From: Trichomonas vaginalis G3
Lineage: Eukaryota > Parabasalia > Trichomonadida > Trichomonadidae
Direction of reading: 5' to 3'
Assembly: GCF_026262505.1 (NCBI RefSeq)
Contig: NC_067207.1
Coordinates: 31,216,082-31,280,081 of the forward strand
DNA: 64,000 nucleotides
Made by a program: the position numbers and the translations under genes. The notes beneath the pieces are model-generated. The model saw nothing but the letters and a program-made list of their open reading frames with translations, ran no database searches and was not told the origin of the DNA. Numbering within the stretch: the stretch's first letter is position 1; every line of letters begins with the position of its first letter. Of the stretch, positions 1-7,982 are shown in pieces.

Positions 1-1452
1 TTCGCCTGCTATCTCATAAACATCGTCGAAGCAACCTGTTTCATATAAAACCTTCTGACCTAACTCCGATGCTCTCCAATACAATTTGACGTCAATTGGA
101 TGTCTCAATGGAAGTTTGTTTATAGCATCTTGAAGTTCTTGCAACCTCATTGGAAGTTCTTCTGGTTCAGGTTGGTATCCGAACAATCCAACTCCTTTTG
201 GAACAGTGTACTTCTTTTGTGCTATAACTTTGTCTGGAACAACTTTTGGTCTTGCTAACAATGAAAAGTTTGTTTCGTCTTTTGGTACAAAAGTTTCTGT
301 CAGCTTGTCATCTGGAATTGGTTCCAACAAACCTTTCTCGAAAAGAATGTTTACAGCTCTGACAATGTTGCACTTGCCTTTTCCGAACAATGGGTTTGTA
401 AGACTTTCGTTCAACATGAAGTGGTTGTGGACAATTACAATCTTCAACCATGGTAAGTCTTTGTCAACAACATAGTCGTCATGTGAAGAACCTTTAGCTG
501 TAGGTATGTTGACTCGGATATTGACATTTGCCAACGGTGCAACTTTTGCCAATTGACCTCTGAGAATGTACCTTGTCTTCACACATGACTCAAGATACTT
601 CATCTTCTCATCTGTAACAAGACCAGAGTTCCTGAGACATGTAAGAATACAAGGTTCGTTGACAATTGTTTCAATTGAATTGTAAATTCCATACCTTGTC
701 AAGTCAATGTCAGACTTATTTATGAACGGAAAGTATCCAGCATGTTGTCTGACTGCTTGAGGGTTAGGTTGGTACCATTCGAACTTGACACTTACAATTC
801 CTTCAATTGCATTCAAAATGTCTGAGTCGGAGTCAACCATTTGTTCTCTCTTTGTAGTCTTGAAAGCGTCAAGAAGTTTTGCAGCTGTTTGTTCATTGCC
901 ATTTGCATAGTAAATGTGACCATCCAAATCTGTTACGGTTAGTCTGAGATTGTATCCTTTCTTATTTCCGTCTTGTATGGCAGCAAGTACTCCCATGAAG
1001 CCTTCTTTGTTCTTTCCTTCGTCAAAGTTTACTGTAAAGGTTCGACCAGATGTAATTTGACTTCTAACTTCACGATACTTCTCATATGCATATCTTGTTC
1101 TTTCCATGGGAGCATGACCATCCTCTGCACTACCTTTTTTCCTTCTCAAAGGATGCAATTGTTCGTCATGTTTCCAGTAGAATCTGGCAAAGCCGTCGTG
1201 TCCTTCAACTTGAGGTTCACTAACATCGAAAGGCATGTCCATAAGACGTTCTTCTTCTAACCTCTCTAGTCTGTTTGGATAATTTGCACGTGCTGTTTCC
1301 AAATCCATTTCGTAGGTCAGACCAGCCAGTTTGTCATAGACTTTTATGGGTCTTCCCTTCCTATATTTAAAATTCTTCGAAACTCTCCAACCATATCTTT
1401 GCAACTCTGCTTTTATTCTAGCAGACTTTCTATCCATTCTATGCGGGGGCAT
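1..1452 (-). CDS. Maverick protein-primed family B DNA polymerase, N-terminal part (runs off window)
   Basis: The reverse strand is open without a stop from an ATG at 1452 to the window edge (484 codons, 3' end outside). I assign it to the N-terminal region of the Maverick protein-primed DNA polymerase (pPolB), which replicates the element. The reason is that a mid-region resembles the N-terminal segments of the second, clearly recognisable polymerase copy at 41197-45061: a block with a Cys-rich helix (PCILTCLRNSGL) is followed by a beta stretch containing VHNHFMLNE, which matches EDHYMLNE in the other copy. The exonuclease and polymerase motifs would lie beyond the window. The start is supported by a TTTTTAT box directly upstream. 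Gene identity rests on this paralogy and on position. Confidence 0.72.
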   Translation of the reverse strand, partial: MPPHRMDRKSARIKAELQRYGWRVSKNFKYRKGRPIKVYDKLAGLTYEMDLETARANYPNRLERLEEERLMDMPFDVSEPQVEGHDGFARFYWKHDEQLHPLRRKKGSAEDGHAPMERTRYAYEKYREVRSQITSGRTFTVNFDEGKNKEGFMGVLAAIQDGNKKGYNLRLTVTDLDGHIYYANGNEQTAAKLLDAFKTTKREQMVDSDSDILNAIEGIVSVKFEWYQPNPQAVRQHAGYFPFINKSDIDLTRYGIYNSIETIVNEPCILTCLRNSGLVTDEKMKYLESCVKTRYILRGQLAKVAPLANVNIRVNIPTAKGSSHDDYVVDKDLPWLKIVIVHNHFMLNESLTNPLFGKGKCNIVRAVNILFEKGLLEPIPDDKLTETFVPKDETNFSLLARPKVVPDKVIAQKKYTVPKGVGLFGYQPEPEELPMRLQELQDAINKLPLRHPIDVKLYWRASELGQKVLYETGCFDDVYEIAGE

Positions 1453-1483
1453 TTTTATAAAAATAAAAAAAATATTTTTTTCT

Positions 1484-2067
1484 TTACTTTACATAACCGC
1501 CTGCTACCATAAGCCTTTGACGCCAACCCATACCAGCTAATGAAGGTTGACTTGGTTTAGTTTCCAAACTAAACTTTGGTTTTGGTTTATCTTCAGTTTT
1601 TGGTTTTTCTTCTTCTATCGGTTTTTCGTCACTTTTCGGTTCCTCTGACTTTACTTCACTTGCAGGAACAGTTGTGTCGTCAACATCTTCATAAATATCA
1701 TATGCCATTTGTTTTTGTTTTCCTTTCAACTTTTTGTGTTTGTTGTAAAGTTTAGAATATTTCGACTCTAAGTCAATGAGATGTTCTATAATGAACTGTT
1801 TGTCAGTGAAGTAAACTTTTCCATCTGTTGTCTCGAAAGCTCCTTCAGACTTCAATATTTTATTTGTGAGAGTCTGTTTCTTTTTTGAGATACTAGCCGT
1901 TCCATTTCTATGAAAAGTGACTTTATAGTTAGGGTTTGTATTTCCAGACCTGGCACTTTCTATTATTGAATTTTCTCTTCATCTGTAAGTTCTTTGACAG
2001 GTTTTGACAATGGTTCTGAACTTTTTGTTTGTGGTGTCAAATCTACCGTTTCAACTTCTTCGGTCAT
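1484..2067 (-). pseudogene. Small acidic/basic Maverick protein gene, frameshifted
   Basis: A reading frame beginning at an ATG at 2067 (MTEEVETVDLTPQ...) stops after about 34 codons near 1968, but the neighbouring frame continues open from there to 1484, so one gene of roughly 195 codons appears broken by a single-base shift. The downstream part has a predicted strand-rich region, then a Glu/Lys/Pro-rich linker (about 1600-1690) and a hydrophobic-basic tail ending MVAGGYVK. It has no recognised domain. A comparable gene with the same general plan, a folded start, a charged linker and a short basic tail, precedes the capsid gene of the second Maverick at 39469-39900. The function is unknown; a virion or DNA-associated protein would fit the tail, but this is inference. 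Confidence 0.5.
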
Positions 2068-2086
2068 TTCATCTCAGTAAAAAATT

Positions 2087-2239
2087 TTAGTTTGGTTTGT
2101 TTTCAACTGGTTGTTGTTGTTTTTTAAGTCGGTCTAAAACTTCCTGAGGTATAGGAAGAACTTGACAAACACGTTGTGTAACTGCTGGAAGTCGACAAAT
2201 CCATCTTGAACCCATTTGTCTCAATGCTGTATTGTTCAT
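2087..2239 (-). CDS. Small Maverick protein, 50 residues
   Basis: A short complete frame starts with ATG at 2239 and ends with TAA at 2087. It encodes a basic peptide with two Cys residues and a Gln/Lys-rich end (DRLKKQQQP). Support comes from its spacing: the sequence just before its ATG (TTTTTTACTGAGATGA) is repeated almost exactly before the next gene's ATG at 2067, which suggests duplicated promoter and leader sequences and two separately expressed genes. There are no homologues I recognise and the function is unknown. Confidence 0.5.
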   Translation of the reverse strand: MNNTALRQMGSRWICRLPAVTQRVCQVLPIPQEVLDRLKKQQQPVENKPN

Positions 2240-2258
2240 TTCATCTCAGTAAAAAACT

Positions 2259-2660
2259 TTACATTCCCCACGTTTGAGGCGGTTGAGGTTGGTTATTGTT
2301 TACCCATTGTTGTGCATGGTTATATCCTCTGTTAAAGAATCTTTCACCTTGGTCCATATAGTGCCCTGCTTGGTTATAGTAGTCATTTGCTTTGTTATAA
2401 TAGTTTCCTGCTTCTCTTCCTACATTGTCCATCCATCCTTGAACTTTTCCTCTTGTTTCAGGATTTGGAATAAGATTTGTTGCATCTCGTGCTACCTCCC
2501 AACCTTTCTGTACAGTTTGTATAATAGGTTGTGCTTTCTCTTTAAGTATACCTAATGTACTCAAAATCTTCCTTCCAATTCCAAATGCACCTCTGGCTAT
2601 TGTTCCCACTGCGGGCAAAAATCTGGATGCAACTCCTGCTAATGCGCCAAATAAACCCAT
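2259..2660 (-). CDS. Amphipathic, probably N-myristoylated Maverick protein (133 aa)
   Basis: The protein opens MGLFGALAGVAS, a glycine at position 2 in a context typical of N-myristoylation. It continues with a Gly/Ala-rich amphipathic stretch to about residue 45, then a helical middle, and ends in a Tyr/Asn/Gln-rich tail (repeats of the type YYNKAN, YYNQAG) and a proline-glutamine end. Small membrane-lytic proteins with such N-termini occur in non-enveloped viruses, where they help particles cross membranes. A similar role in a Maverick virion is an inference. A second gene of the same design lies at 6170-6412. The start is fixed by the Gly-2 context, and 17 bases separate it from the divergent integrase start. 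Confidence 0.7.
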   Translation of the reverse strand: MGLFGALAGVASRFLPAVGTIARGAFGIGRKILSTLGILKEKAQPIIQTVQKGWEVARDATNLIPNPETRGKVQGWMDNVGREAGNYYNKANDYYNQAGHYMDQGERFFNRGYNHAQQWVNNNQPQPPQTWGM

Positions 2661-2677
2661 TTCTTATGGGTTAAAAA
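2661..2677. promoter_or_regulatory. 17-bp bidirectional spacer between divergent Maverick genes
   Basis: Only 17 bases lie between the start codon of the minus-strand 133-residue gene and the first ATG of the plus-strand integrase. The minus gene sees ATTTTTTAACCC upstream, a variant of the box shared by Maverick genes; transcription signals for each gene must therefore overlap the other gene's coding start. Confidence 0.35.
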
Positions 2678-3636
2678 ATGACGAATCCAAACAAGGACCC
2701 CTATGTTTCTAAAGCAACAAAGAAAGCACTCATGATAAAATCTTTAGTTCAACACCAAATGCTTGGTTTATGGATATCTTGGAAAACATTCCGAGGTATA
2801 GAGAAGATGGACCACCATACTGGCTAATATTTGTTGGTCAAAACACAAGATACTGTGAAGCCATACCATTGCAGTCCAAAAATATTTTAGATGTGAAAAC
2901 TGCTTTGACAATATTCGTTGACAAATACCATCCAACAAAACTGACATCTGACTGTGAAAGTTCTTTCAAATCAGACGATATTAAAAACTATCTGCGTTCA
3001 AAAAATGTAAACCAATATTTCATTGTCGACCAAAACCATTCTGCTCTTGGTGTCATTGACAGTTGTATAAAAATCTTAAGAGACTTAAACCAACCACAAG
3101 GTGGTGAAGCAAATGAAATGTCATATGACGACAAGTATAGACATTTCTCCATGGCAAAGATGAGACAAGTTTTAAATATTTACAATAGCCGTAAACAAAA
3201 AGGTTTGGGAAACCACTCCCCCGAAGAAATGAAAAACAACCCTGACTTAGAGAAAGACTATATATTTAATAGTTTAGTCAAAAGAGACAAACAAGAAAGA
3301 ATGCCAGGCTTCAAACTTAAGAAAGGCGACAAAGTAAAAATAGAAATACCTAAACGCGACCCATATGAAAATACTATTGACTATGACAACAATGGGAACT
3401 CGACAGGTACTCGCATTCGTGTTCGTAAAAATAGAAGAAAGTATACAAGAGAATATTATGAAGTTTTAGGCAAACATGGCAAAATGTACACACTGCAAGC
3501 AGAAGATAAAACTACTATTGTCAGACCTCGTTTCAAACTTGTCAAAGTTCAAGGTGGTATACTTTCAAAGACAGTTCCTAACAAATATAAGACAACTCCT
3601 GACGAATATGCTAAAGAAGTTGAAAATGACGACTAA
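2678..3636 (+). pseudogene. Maverick retroviral-type integrase, N-terminally damaged
   Basis: The frame from 2770 to 3636 encodes the catalytic core and C-terminal domain of the integrase that inserts the element. Counting from the Met at 2770, acidic residues sit at 2 (MDIL), 61 (TSDCES) and 97 (GVIDSC). The last two are separated by 35 residues as in the D,D35E fold, but the third is Asp rather than the usual Glu. Residues 175-270 form a basic, SH3/chromo-like tail (KKGDKVKIEIP). The core should begin upstream: the codons before 2770 read TPNAWF in frame, while the plausible start ATG at 2678 is in a different frame. A frameshift and probably a deletion have therefore removed most of the N-terminal domain, and this copy is unlikely to be active. 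Confidence 0.75.
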
Positions 3637-3752
3637 GCAATTCTATACCATGCGTAAACTGTCATGTAAGGTGGCATGTACTTTACTTTGTCCCGTTGTT
3701 TGTGTATATCCTGAAACGAAATGTGTATGGTTTCCTTCTCCCTGAGTGTCAC

Positions 3753-5300
3753 TCAGTAACAATTTATAGCAAACTTAACGTCGTCTTTAACATCATATCC
3801 TTTACCTTTTGTCATTCCTGACCAATCCCAATATCTATGCCTATGCCAACCTGCTTGAGATGTACTTAAATCTATGTAGTGACTGTGCGCAGGTAAATTT
3901 TCACCTGAAATCGTTTTACTTCCTCCTGTTTCCTTTGAAGAGTTTGCACAATACAAAAACCTGTCAACTATTTGTTCCCATGCACCAACACCAAACATTA
4001 CTTGAGGACCTCTTGCTTCCATAGATGTATAAATAGAACCTACTGGGTTCATTAAATCAAACATATGAGACATTATAGGATTGTCTCTTTTGAACTTAAA
4101 ATATAGTGCAACTATTTCAGGTTTCTTCTGGTTTAAGTCAGAATATTTTTTATAATATAATCTTATGTTTTCAGGGTAGGTAAAGTCTTGACTATAATAT
4201 TTGTTTCTGTCATCTTCATAATAGTATACTATTCTCGTTTTTTCTATTGCATTATATCTTTTATATCTATAATAATCTAAATATAATGTTAGCTTTTGTT
4301 CATCTACATGTGGTGTTCTAACGTCATCTCCATAGTCATAATAGTATGGTGCTGGAGCTGGGTCAGGCAATGTCATATCTGTCATTTCATAAACTCTTAA
4401 ATATTTCTTTTGTTCGTCTCCATAGAAGTTTAAGTAGCAGTTGTTGTCTAATGGAACTTTAACTTGTGTACCATCGTTCTTTTTATAGCTTACATACATT
4501 TCATTGTTATTTTTCGGAATGAGTTTATACCGTGTACCATTTTCTAAGGACTGTACAAACTCCCATCTAAAATATTTGTTTTCTTCATTGACAGAAAAGT
4601 CGCCAACAATAGTTTCAATATTTTTTGTTCCAACTAAACTTTGGTATATTTCGTTAACATATGTTTTATCTGCTTTATTTTCAAGGCTAACGTTTAAGTC
4701 TGTTATTTCAGAAGATGTATGTGTATGTCCAACGGCACTTTTCCTGTTTAAGGTTTCTTGTAAGTTTGTAATATTTGCAATGGTATGTGTATGTCCAACG
4801 TCACTTTTCCTGTTTAAGGTTTCTTGTAAGTTTGTTATTTCAGATATAGAATGTGTATGAGTCTTTTTAGAATATTCGTTTTCAGCTCTTGTCACTTCAC
4901 TTGACATTTTATTGTCAACATATGTTTTGTCTGCTAGTTCAGGATGAGTATGTTCTTTTGTTGCATAAGCTTTGTTAGCTCTTTCTTCTTCTTTTGCTAT
5001 TGCATCGTCTACATATTCTTTGTCAGCTTTGTTGCCAACATCTGCTTTCAAAAGAAGTTCATTTATAGGTTTCTCGTTTAAAGTTCCTTTTGTTGGATTT
5101 ATACAGACAGTATGGTTCTTATTGTCTTGAAACAGAAACTCATCTGTCATTGGGTTTAATGTCAGTTTTAAGTTTCCTTCTTTCAATGACTCAGATATCT
5201 TAGAATAGTTTGAAAAGTTTGTTGTGTTCTTATTTAGAGCTTGTATAATGAGTTGTCGGTTGTGTTGTATTTCTCTCATAGACGCTGTTTCATTTGACAT
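3753..5300 (-). CDS. Phage-like tail-fibre/collar protein in Maverick (515 aa)
   Basis: The N-terminal half is coiled and repetitive. After about residue 95 come KADKEYVDDAI and KTYVDNK segments and three ~21-residue repeats of the type GHTHTIANITNLQETLNRK, which are typical of bacteriophage tail-fibre shafts. The C-terminal 100 residues (from about 415) carry PVGSIYTS, FGVGAWEQIVDRFLYC, ETGG and ENLPAHSH, the signature of the phage collar / T4 gp10-type C-terminal domain found at fibre tips. The role is probably receptor binding or surface display by the Maverick particle; that is inference. The DNA shows the repeats directly at about 4700-4860. The gene starts 18 bases from the divergent penton-like gene and follows the integrase convergently. 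Confidence 0.82.
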   Translation of the reverse strand: MSNETASMREIQHNRQLIIQALNKNTTNFSNYSKISESLKEGNLKLTLNPMTDEFLFQDNKNHTVCINPTKGTLNEKPINELLLKADVGNKADKEYVDDAIAKEEERANKAYATKEHTHPELADKTYVDNKMSSEVTRAENEYSKKTHTHSISEITNLQETLNRKSDVGHTHTIANITNLQETLNRKSAVGHTHTSSEITDLNVSLENKADKTYVNEIYQSLVGTKNIETIVGDFSVNEENKYFRWEFVQSLENGTRYKLIPKNNNEMYVSYKKNDGTQVKVPLDNNCYLNFYGDEQKKYLRVYEMTDMTLPDPAPAPYYYDYGDDVRTPHVDEQKLTLYLDYYRYKRYNAIEKTRIVYYYEDDRNKYYSQDFTYPENIRLYYKKYSDLNQKKPEIVALYFKFKRDNPIMSHMFDLMNPVGSIYTSMEARGPQVMFGVGAWEQIVDRFLYCANSSKETGGSKTISGENLPAHSHYIDLSTSQAGWHRHRYWDWSGMTKGKGYDVKDDVKFAINCY

Positions 5301-5318
5301 TTTTATTCTAGATAAAAT
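5301..5318. promoter_or_regulatory. 18-bp near-palindromic bidirectional promoter
   Basis: The 18 bases between two divergent ATGs (minus at 5300, plus at 5319) read TTTTATTCTAGATAAAAT, a near palindrome centred on CTAG. Each gene therefore sees an A/T box (TTTTTATTCTAG or TTTTATCTAGAA) immediately upstream. It is the clearest example of the Maverick start-proximal motif used in both directions. Confidence 0.5.
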
Positions 5319-6167
5319 ATGCTTCCAATAGAAAAAGAAAATTCAAGAGTTGCTACAACTAAACCATTAGATGAACTTTTTACGAATGTCGGTCAAAAGT
5401 TTGAGACAGAGACCGTAAAGCATGAAGGCTATCGTTTTGACTACCCATTAAGATGGCTAAGAGACCCATCTGTCACAAAAGCTATTGGCTTTCGTAGAAT
5501 GAAGTTTGTGTCTGTAGAAGATAAAAGTTTTCCATTTATTGTAAGGTTTCATATAGATTATATATCTGAAGGGAAACGAAAAATGTGGGAAGAAATTGAG
5601 CTAATACAAGTTGACCTTTCATCTTCTCTACAGACTGCGTTAAAAAATATAGAAGATAAAATAAATTCATGTTATGCAAAATATGCTGATGAATATGCAA
5701 ATACCGAGAGCACACTTTATGTGAGAATTGTATATGACAAACAAAATTCACAAGTGTCATTTCAAATCTACGAAGACAATCCAAAGAAAGACGAACAAAT
5801 ATATACAGAATTCACTGCAATGTCATGGTATTATTTGCAAAGAATGTTAAATCAGAAAGTCGAACTTCCTTTAGCAAATATTTACAGTCGATATGCAAGA
5901 GATGAACCATATTTATTTAAAGATGTTTTCGACCCAGCTGCTATTATTGTTCATGCTTCATTTTCTGGCGCCCAAAACTCTTTCTTATGCTTGGCAAATG
6001 ACTTTTACGAAAAACCTACAAAGCTATATGAACCACCAAGTGGAAGTATTTCAGACTTTCAAGTATGGTTTACTACAGATGGAAGAAAAAGAATAATTCC
6101 ATTATACCATGCGTTTTACTTAGAACTTAGTTTCATATACAACTACTATCGAACGGTAAAAATATAA
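5319..6167 (+). CDS. Penton-like minor capsid protein candidate (282 aa)
   Basis: An intact 282-residue protein with alternating beta-strand pattern, no signal peptide and no membrane segment. A gene of exactly the same length (849 bases) and orientation follows the capsid and core-like genes in the second Maverick (40229-41077). Both share the layout of an N-terminal strand block, a central helix (SSLQTALKNIEDKIN here, a similar amphipathic helix there) and a C-terminal strand block. Polintons carry a single-jelly-roll penton gene in addition to the major capsid gene, and this is the best candidate for it. The assignment rests on size, context and predicted strand content, not on a recognised motif. 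The start ATG follows TTTTTATTCTAGATAAAAT. Confidence 0.6.
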   Translation: MLPIEKENSRVATTKPLDELFTNVGQKFETETVKHEGYRFDYPLRWLRDPSVTKAIGFRRMKFVSVEDKSFPFIVRFHIDYISEGKRKMWEEIELIQVDLSSSLQTALKNIEDKINSCYAKYADEYANTESTLYVRIVYDKQNSQVSFQIYEDNPKKDEQIYTEFTAMSWYYLQRMLNQKVELPLANIYSRYARDEPYLFKDVFDPAAIIVHASFSGAQNSFLCLANDFYEKPTKLYEPPSGSISDFQVWFTTDGRKRIIPLYHAFYLELSFIYNYYRTVKI

Positions 6168-6169
6168 TT

Positions 6170-6412
6170 TTAATACGGTTGAGGTGTTGGATTTGGTTGC
6201 CAACTTGACTGTGGTGCAGGTTCAGGCTGTTGTATAACAGGAGCTTGTTCTTCTGGTTCAGGGTCTTTAGGTATAATACCAACAAACTGACCTACTCTTT
6301 TACCAATATTTTTGACTCCGTTCCAAATTCCTCTTCCTACGGTTTTTATTCCATTCCATATACCTCTTCCGACATTTCGAAAGAAGTTTCCTATCTTACT
6401 GAAGAAACCCAT
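6170..6412 (-). CDS. Small amphipathic, probably N-myristoylated Maverick protein (80 aa)
   Basis: It opens MGFFSKIGNFFRNVG: a Gly-2/Ser-5 N-myristoylation context followed by a strongly amphipathic, basic-aromatic segment with an internal repeat (GRGIWNGIKTV / GRGIWNGVKNI) to about residue 45. The remainder is a Pro/Gln/Glu-rich tail. The pattern resembles membrane-active peptides, and it parallels the larger gene at 2259-2660. A virion membrane-penetration or assembly role is inference. The stop lies two bases from the end of the convergent penton-like gene. Confidence 0.7.
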   Translation of the reverse strand: MGFFSKIGNFFRNVGRGIWNGIKTVGRGIWNGVKNIGKRVGQFVGIIPKDPEPEEQAPVIQQPEPAPQSSWQPNPTPQPY

Positions 6413-6430
6413 TTTACTATATGTAAAAAT

Positions 6431-6793
6431 CTAATGTCCACCTAGTCTCTTACGTTTCCTGTTGAGTTCCATAGCATTCTTTAACTGGAGCTCATACATT
6501 CTGTTTCTCCTCTGGTAGAAAACATACTCTGGGTCAACTCCTGTGTTCGCGTCATCTGCATAGAGTTGTTTATATCCCACTTCAGGGTTTGTATAAAACT
6601 CTTTCCATCTCATATTTGCATACCATGGTGGCAAACCTAACGCAGCGTCATTTGACATGGCAGTTTGCATTTGTACATCTGTTGGCACTTGACCATAGTT
6701 TGCCATTGCAGTTTGTATTCTAACTTCATTTGGAATATTCTCTGGGTTTGGTTGTCCAGGTTGCTGTGCATTCGCTAAGTTCTGTGCGTCCAT
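6431..6793 (-). CDS. Maverick hypothetical protein (120 aa)
   Basis: A soluble protein with a Gln/Asn/Pro-rich start containing two similar segments (VRIQTAMANYG and VQMQTAMSNDA), then an aromatic middle (PPWYANMRWKEFY) and a basic end (ELNRKRKRLGGH). The start follows an ATTTTTATCTAATATTAA leader, as for other Maverick genes. It has no recognised family; the basic C-terminal tail could contact DNA or act as a nuclear-targeting signal, which is a guess. Confidence 0.6.
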   Translation of the reverse strand: MDAQNLANAQQPGQPNPENIPNEVRIQTAMANYGQVPTDVQMQTAMSNDAALGLPPWYANMRWKEFYTNPEVGYKQLYADDANTGVDPEYVFYQRRNRMYELQLKNAMELNRKRKRLGGH

Positions 6794-6816
6794 TTAATAT
6801 TAGATAAAAATATCTC

Positions 6817-6948
6817 TTACGAGTACATATACTGAACATTTGCAGGCATTGGTTCATCTTCATATTCTCTATATCTTTCTGCCACGTCAAATAAGTAAAT
6901 GACACAATGGAAAAAACCTAAAACAAGTAGTCCTATTTCAAACCACAT
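6817..6948 (-). CDS. 43-residue single-pass membrane peptide
   Basis: A complete short frame (ATG 6948, TAA 6817) encodes MWFEIGLLVLGFFHCVIYLF followed by an acidic tail (VAERYREYEDEP...). The first twenty residues form one membrane segment. It overlaps the last 16 bases of the upstream methyltransferase gene in another frame and sits 24 bases before the next gene's start, the tight packing expected in this element. The function is unknown; it could be a virion membrane or lysis-type peptide. Confidence 0.5.
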   Translation of the reverse strand: MWFEIGLLVLGFFHCVIYLFDVAERYREYEDEPMPANVQYMYS

Positions 6949-7751
6949 TTACTTACTAGTAAAATTTCTTTGTTATGACACTTTCTCCAGTTTATAGGAC
7001 CTCTCTCATATTCTATCTTATCGTATCTAAACTCATAGTCATGTATGTCCTCTAACCATCTCATGACACTTTCCAAACCACTTTTATCGGATGTAAAGTA
7101 AAAGCATGGATGGTTATGTAAAACGTCTAAAGTTTCTAAAGAGTCTCTCAAAGTCCAGTCTACTTGGTATTGAAAATCCCATGTGTTATAGAACGGCGGG
7201 TCCACTATAAAGAAAACATTTTCCTTGTCTTTATATTTTTCATACAACTCTGTCCAATGACATCTCACAAACTCTATACCCTCAATATATTTTTCTATGT
7301 TCTCTTTGAAAACATTTGTATAGTTAAGATATAAAACTTTTGACATAAGTGTTTCAATGTCATGAACTCTTATAGCACCACTATATAATAGTCTAGCAGA
7401 TATACTATCCCAGTCAATATACTCTGCCTTTTTCAAAACCTCTCTGACAGTATTTTTCTTATCTAATGGTATACGTTCCATCTTACCTATAGGTATCTTT
7501 TCTTTTAACGCTTTCAATATATTGTTTGTGTCTGGAATATGTTTGAGACGGTCCATATAGTTGTCGAAGTCATTGCATATAATCTTTGAGTCAGGAAATA
7601 TTGTATGGCACAAATGAGATATATAGAAACTTCCACCGAACAAGTCTACAAATGTTAGACCATTCGGTAGTTTCTTAAGTTCTCTCAATAGAATATCTTT
7701 ACATCTACTCTTATTTCCAAAGAAGGGTAACGGTGGTTTTGTAAAATTCAT
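6933..7751 (-). CDS. D12-class (Dam-like) DNA N6-adenine methyltransferase (272 aa)
   Basis: The protein transfers a methyl group from S-adenosylmethionine to adenine N6 in DNA. Visible motifs in the D12/Dam order are PLPFFGNKSR near the N-terminus (the P-x-F-G-x-K motif), FVDLFGGS as the SAM-binding loop (about residues 34-41) and VDPPFYNTWDF as the DPPY-type catalytic motif IV (about residue 183). The length matches Dam-family enzymes. It is the gene nearest the element's end and starts after ATTTTTATTATATATATAAA. N6-methyladenine is reported as abundant in trichomonad DNA, so an element-borne enzyme could mark its own or host DNA. DPPF in place of DPPY is a tolerated variant in this class. 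Target specificity cannot be read from the sequence. Confidence 0.88.
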   Translation of the reverse strand: MNFTKPPLPFFGNKSRCKDILLRELKKLPNGLTFVDLFGGSFYISHLCHTIFPDSKIICNDFDNYMDRLKHIPDTNNILKALKEKIPIGKMERIPLDKKNTVREVLKKAEYIDWDSISARLLYSGAIRVHDIETLMSKVLYLNYTNVFKENIEKYIEGIEFVRCHWTELYEKYKDKENVFFIVDPPFYNTWDFQYQVDWTLRDSLETLDVLHNHPCFYFTSDKSGLESVMRWLEDIHDYEFRYDKIEYERGPINWRKCHNKEILLVSKCGLK

Positions 7752-7848
7752 TTTATATATATAATAAAAATGTTTTTACCTGAAAAGTGACAGAAAAGTG
7801 ACAAAACATGAAAACATATATAATTTGTGAAAAGCGACACATTATATA

Positions 7849-7953
7849 ATGTTTTCGACCCAGAAGAAGGCTTCTTCCCAGAAGCAATGGAGGAAGAAGA
7901 AGAGTCCTCCGAATAAAAACTTCATTTATACTAAACATCAACATCAGGGCTAG
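7849..7953 (+). CDS. Possible 34-residue basic peptide
   Basis: A short frame (ATG 7849, TAG 7951-7953) near the Maverick end encodes a very basic peptide (STQKKASSQKQWRKKKSPP). It could be a tiny DNA-binding core-type peptide. However, no conserved upstream box is visible, and the DNA itself is partly repetitive (CCAGAAGAAGG / CCCAGAAGC), so this may be chance. Confidence 0.2.
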   Translation: MFSTQKKASSQKQWRKKKSPPNKNFIYTKHQHQG

Positions 7954-7978
7954 AAGGCACGAAGTGCCTGGAAGCCCC
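7947..7978. repeat. GC-rich hairpin at Maverick end
   Basis: A compact GC-rich foldback lies just inside the presumed element end: GGGCT...AGCCC arms surround GGCACGAAGTGCC. It stands out from the surrounding AT-rich DNA and could be a terminal structural signal or a terminator. Confidence 0.5.
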
Positions 7979-7982
7979 ACTA

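Noticed and set aside
7753..7980. 75-codon minus-strand frame at the Maverick end
   Set aside because: It has low-complexity Leu runs that mirror purine-rich DNA on the other strand, and lacks the usual Maverick start box.
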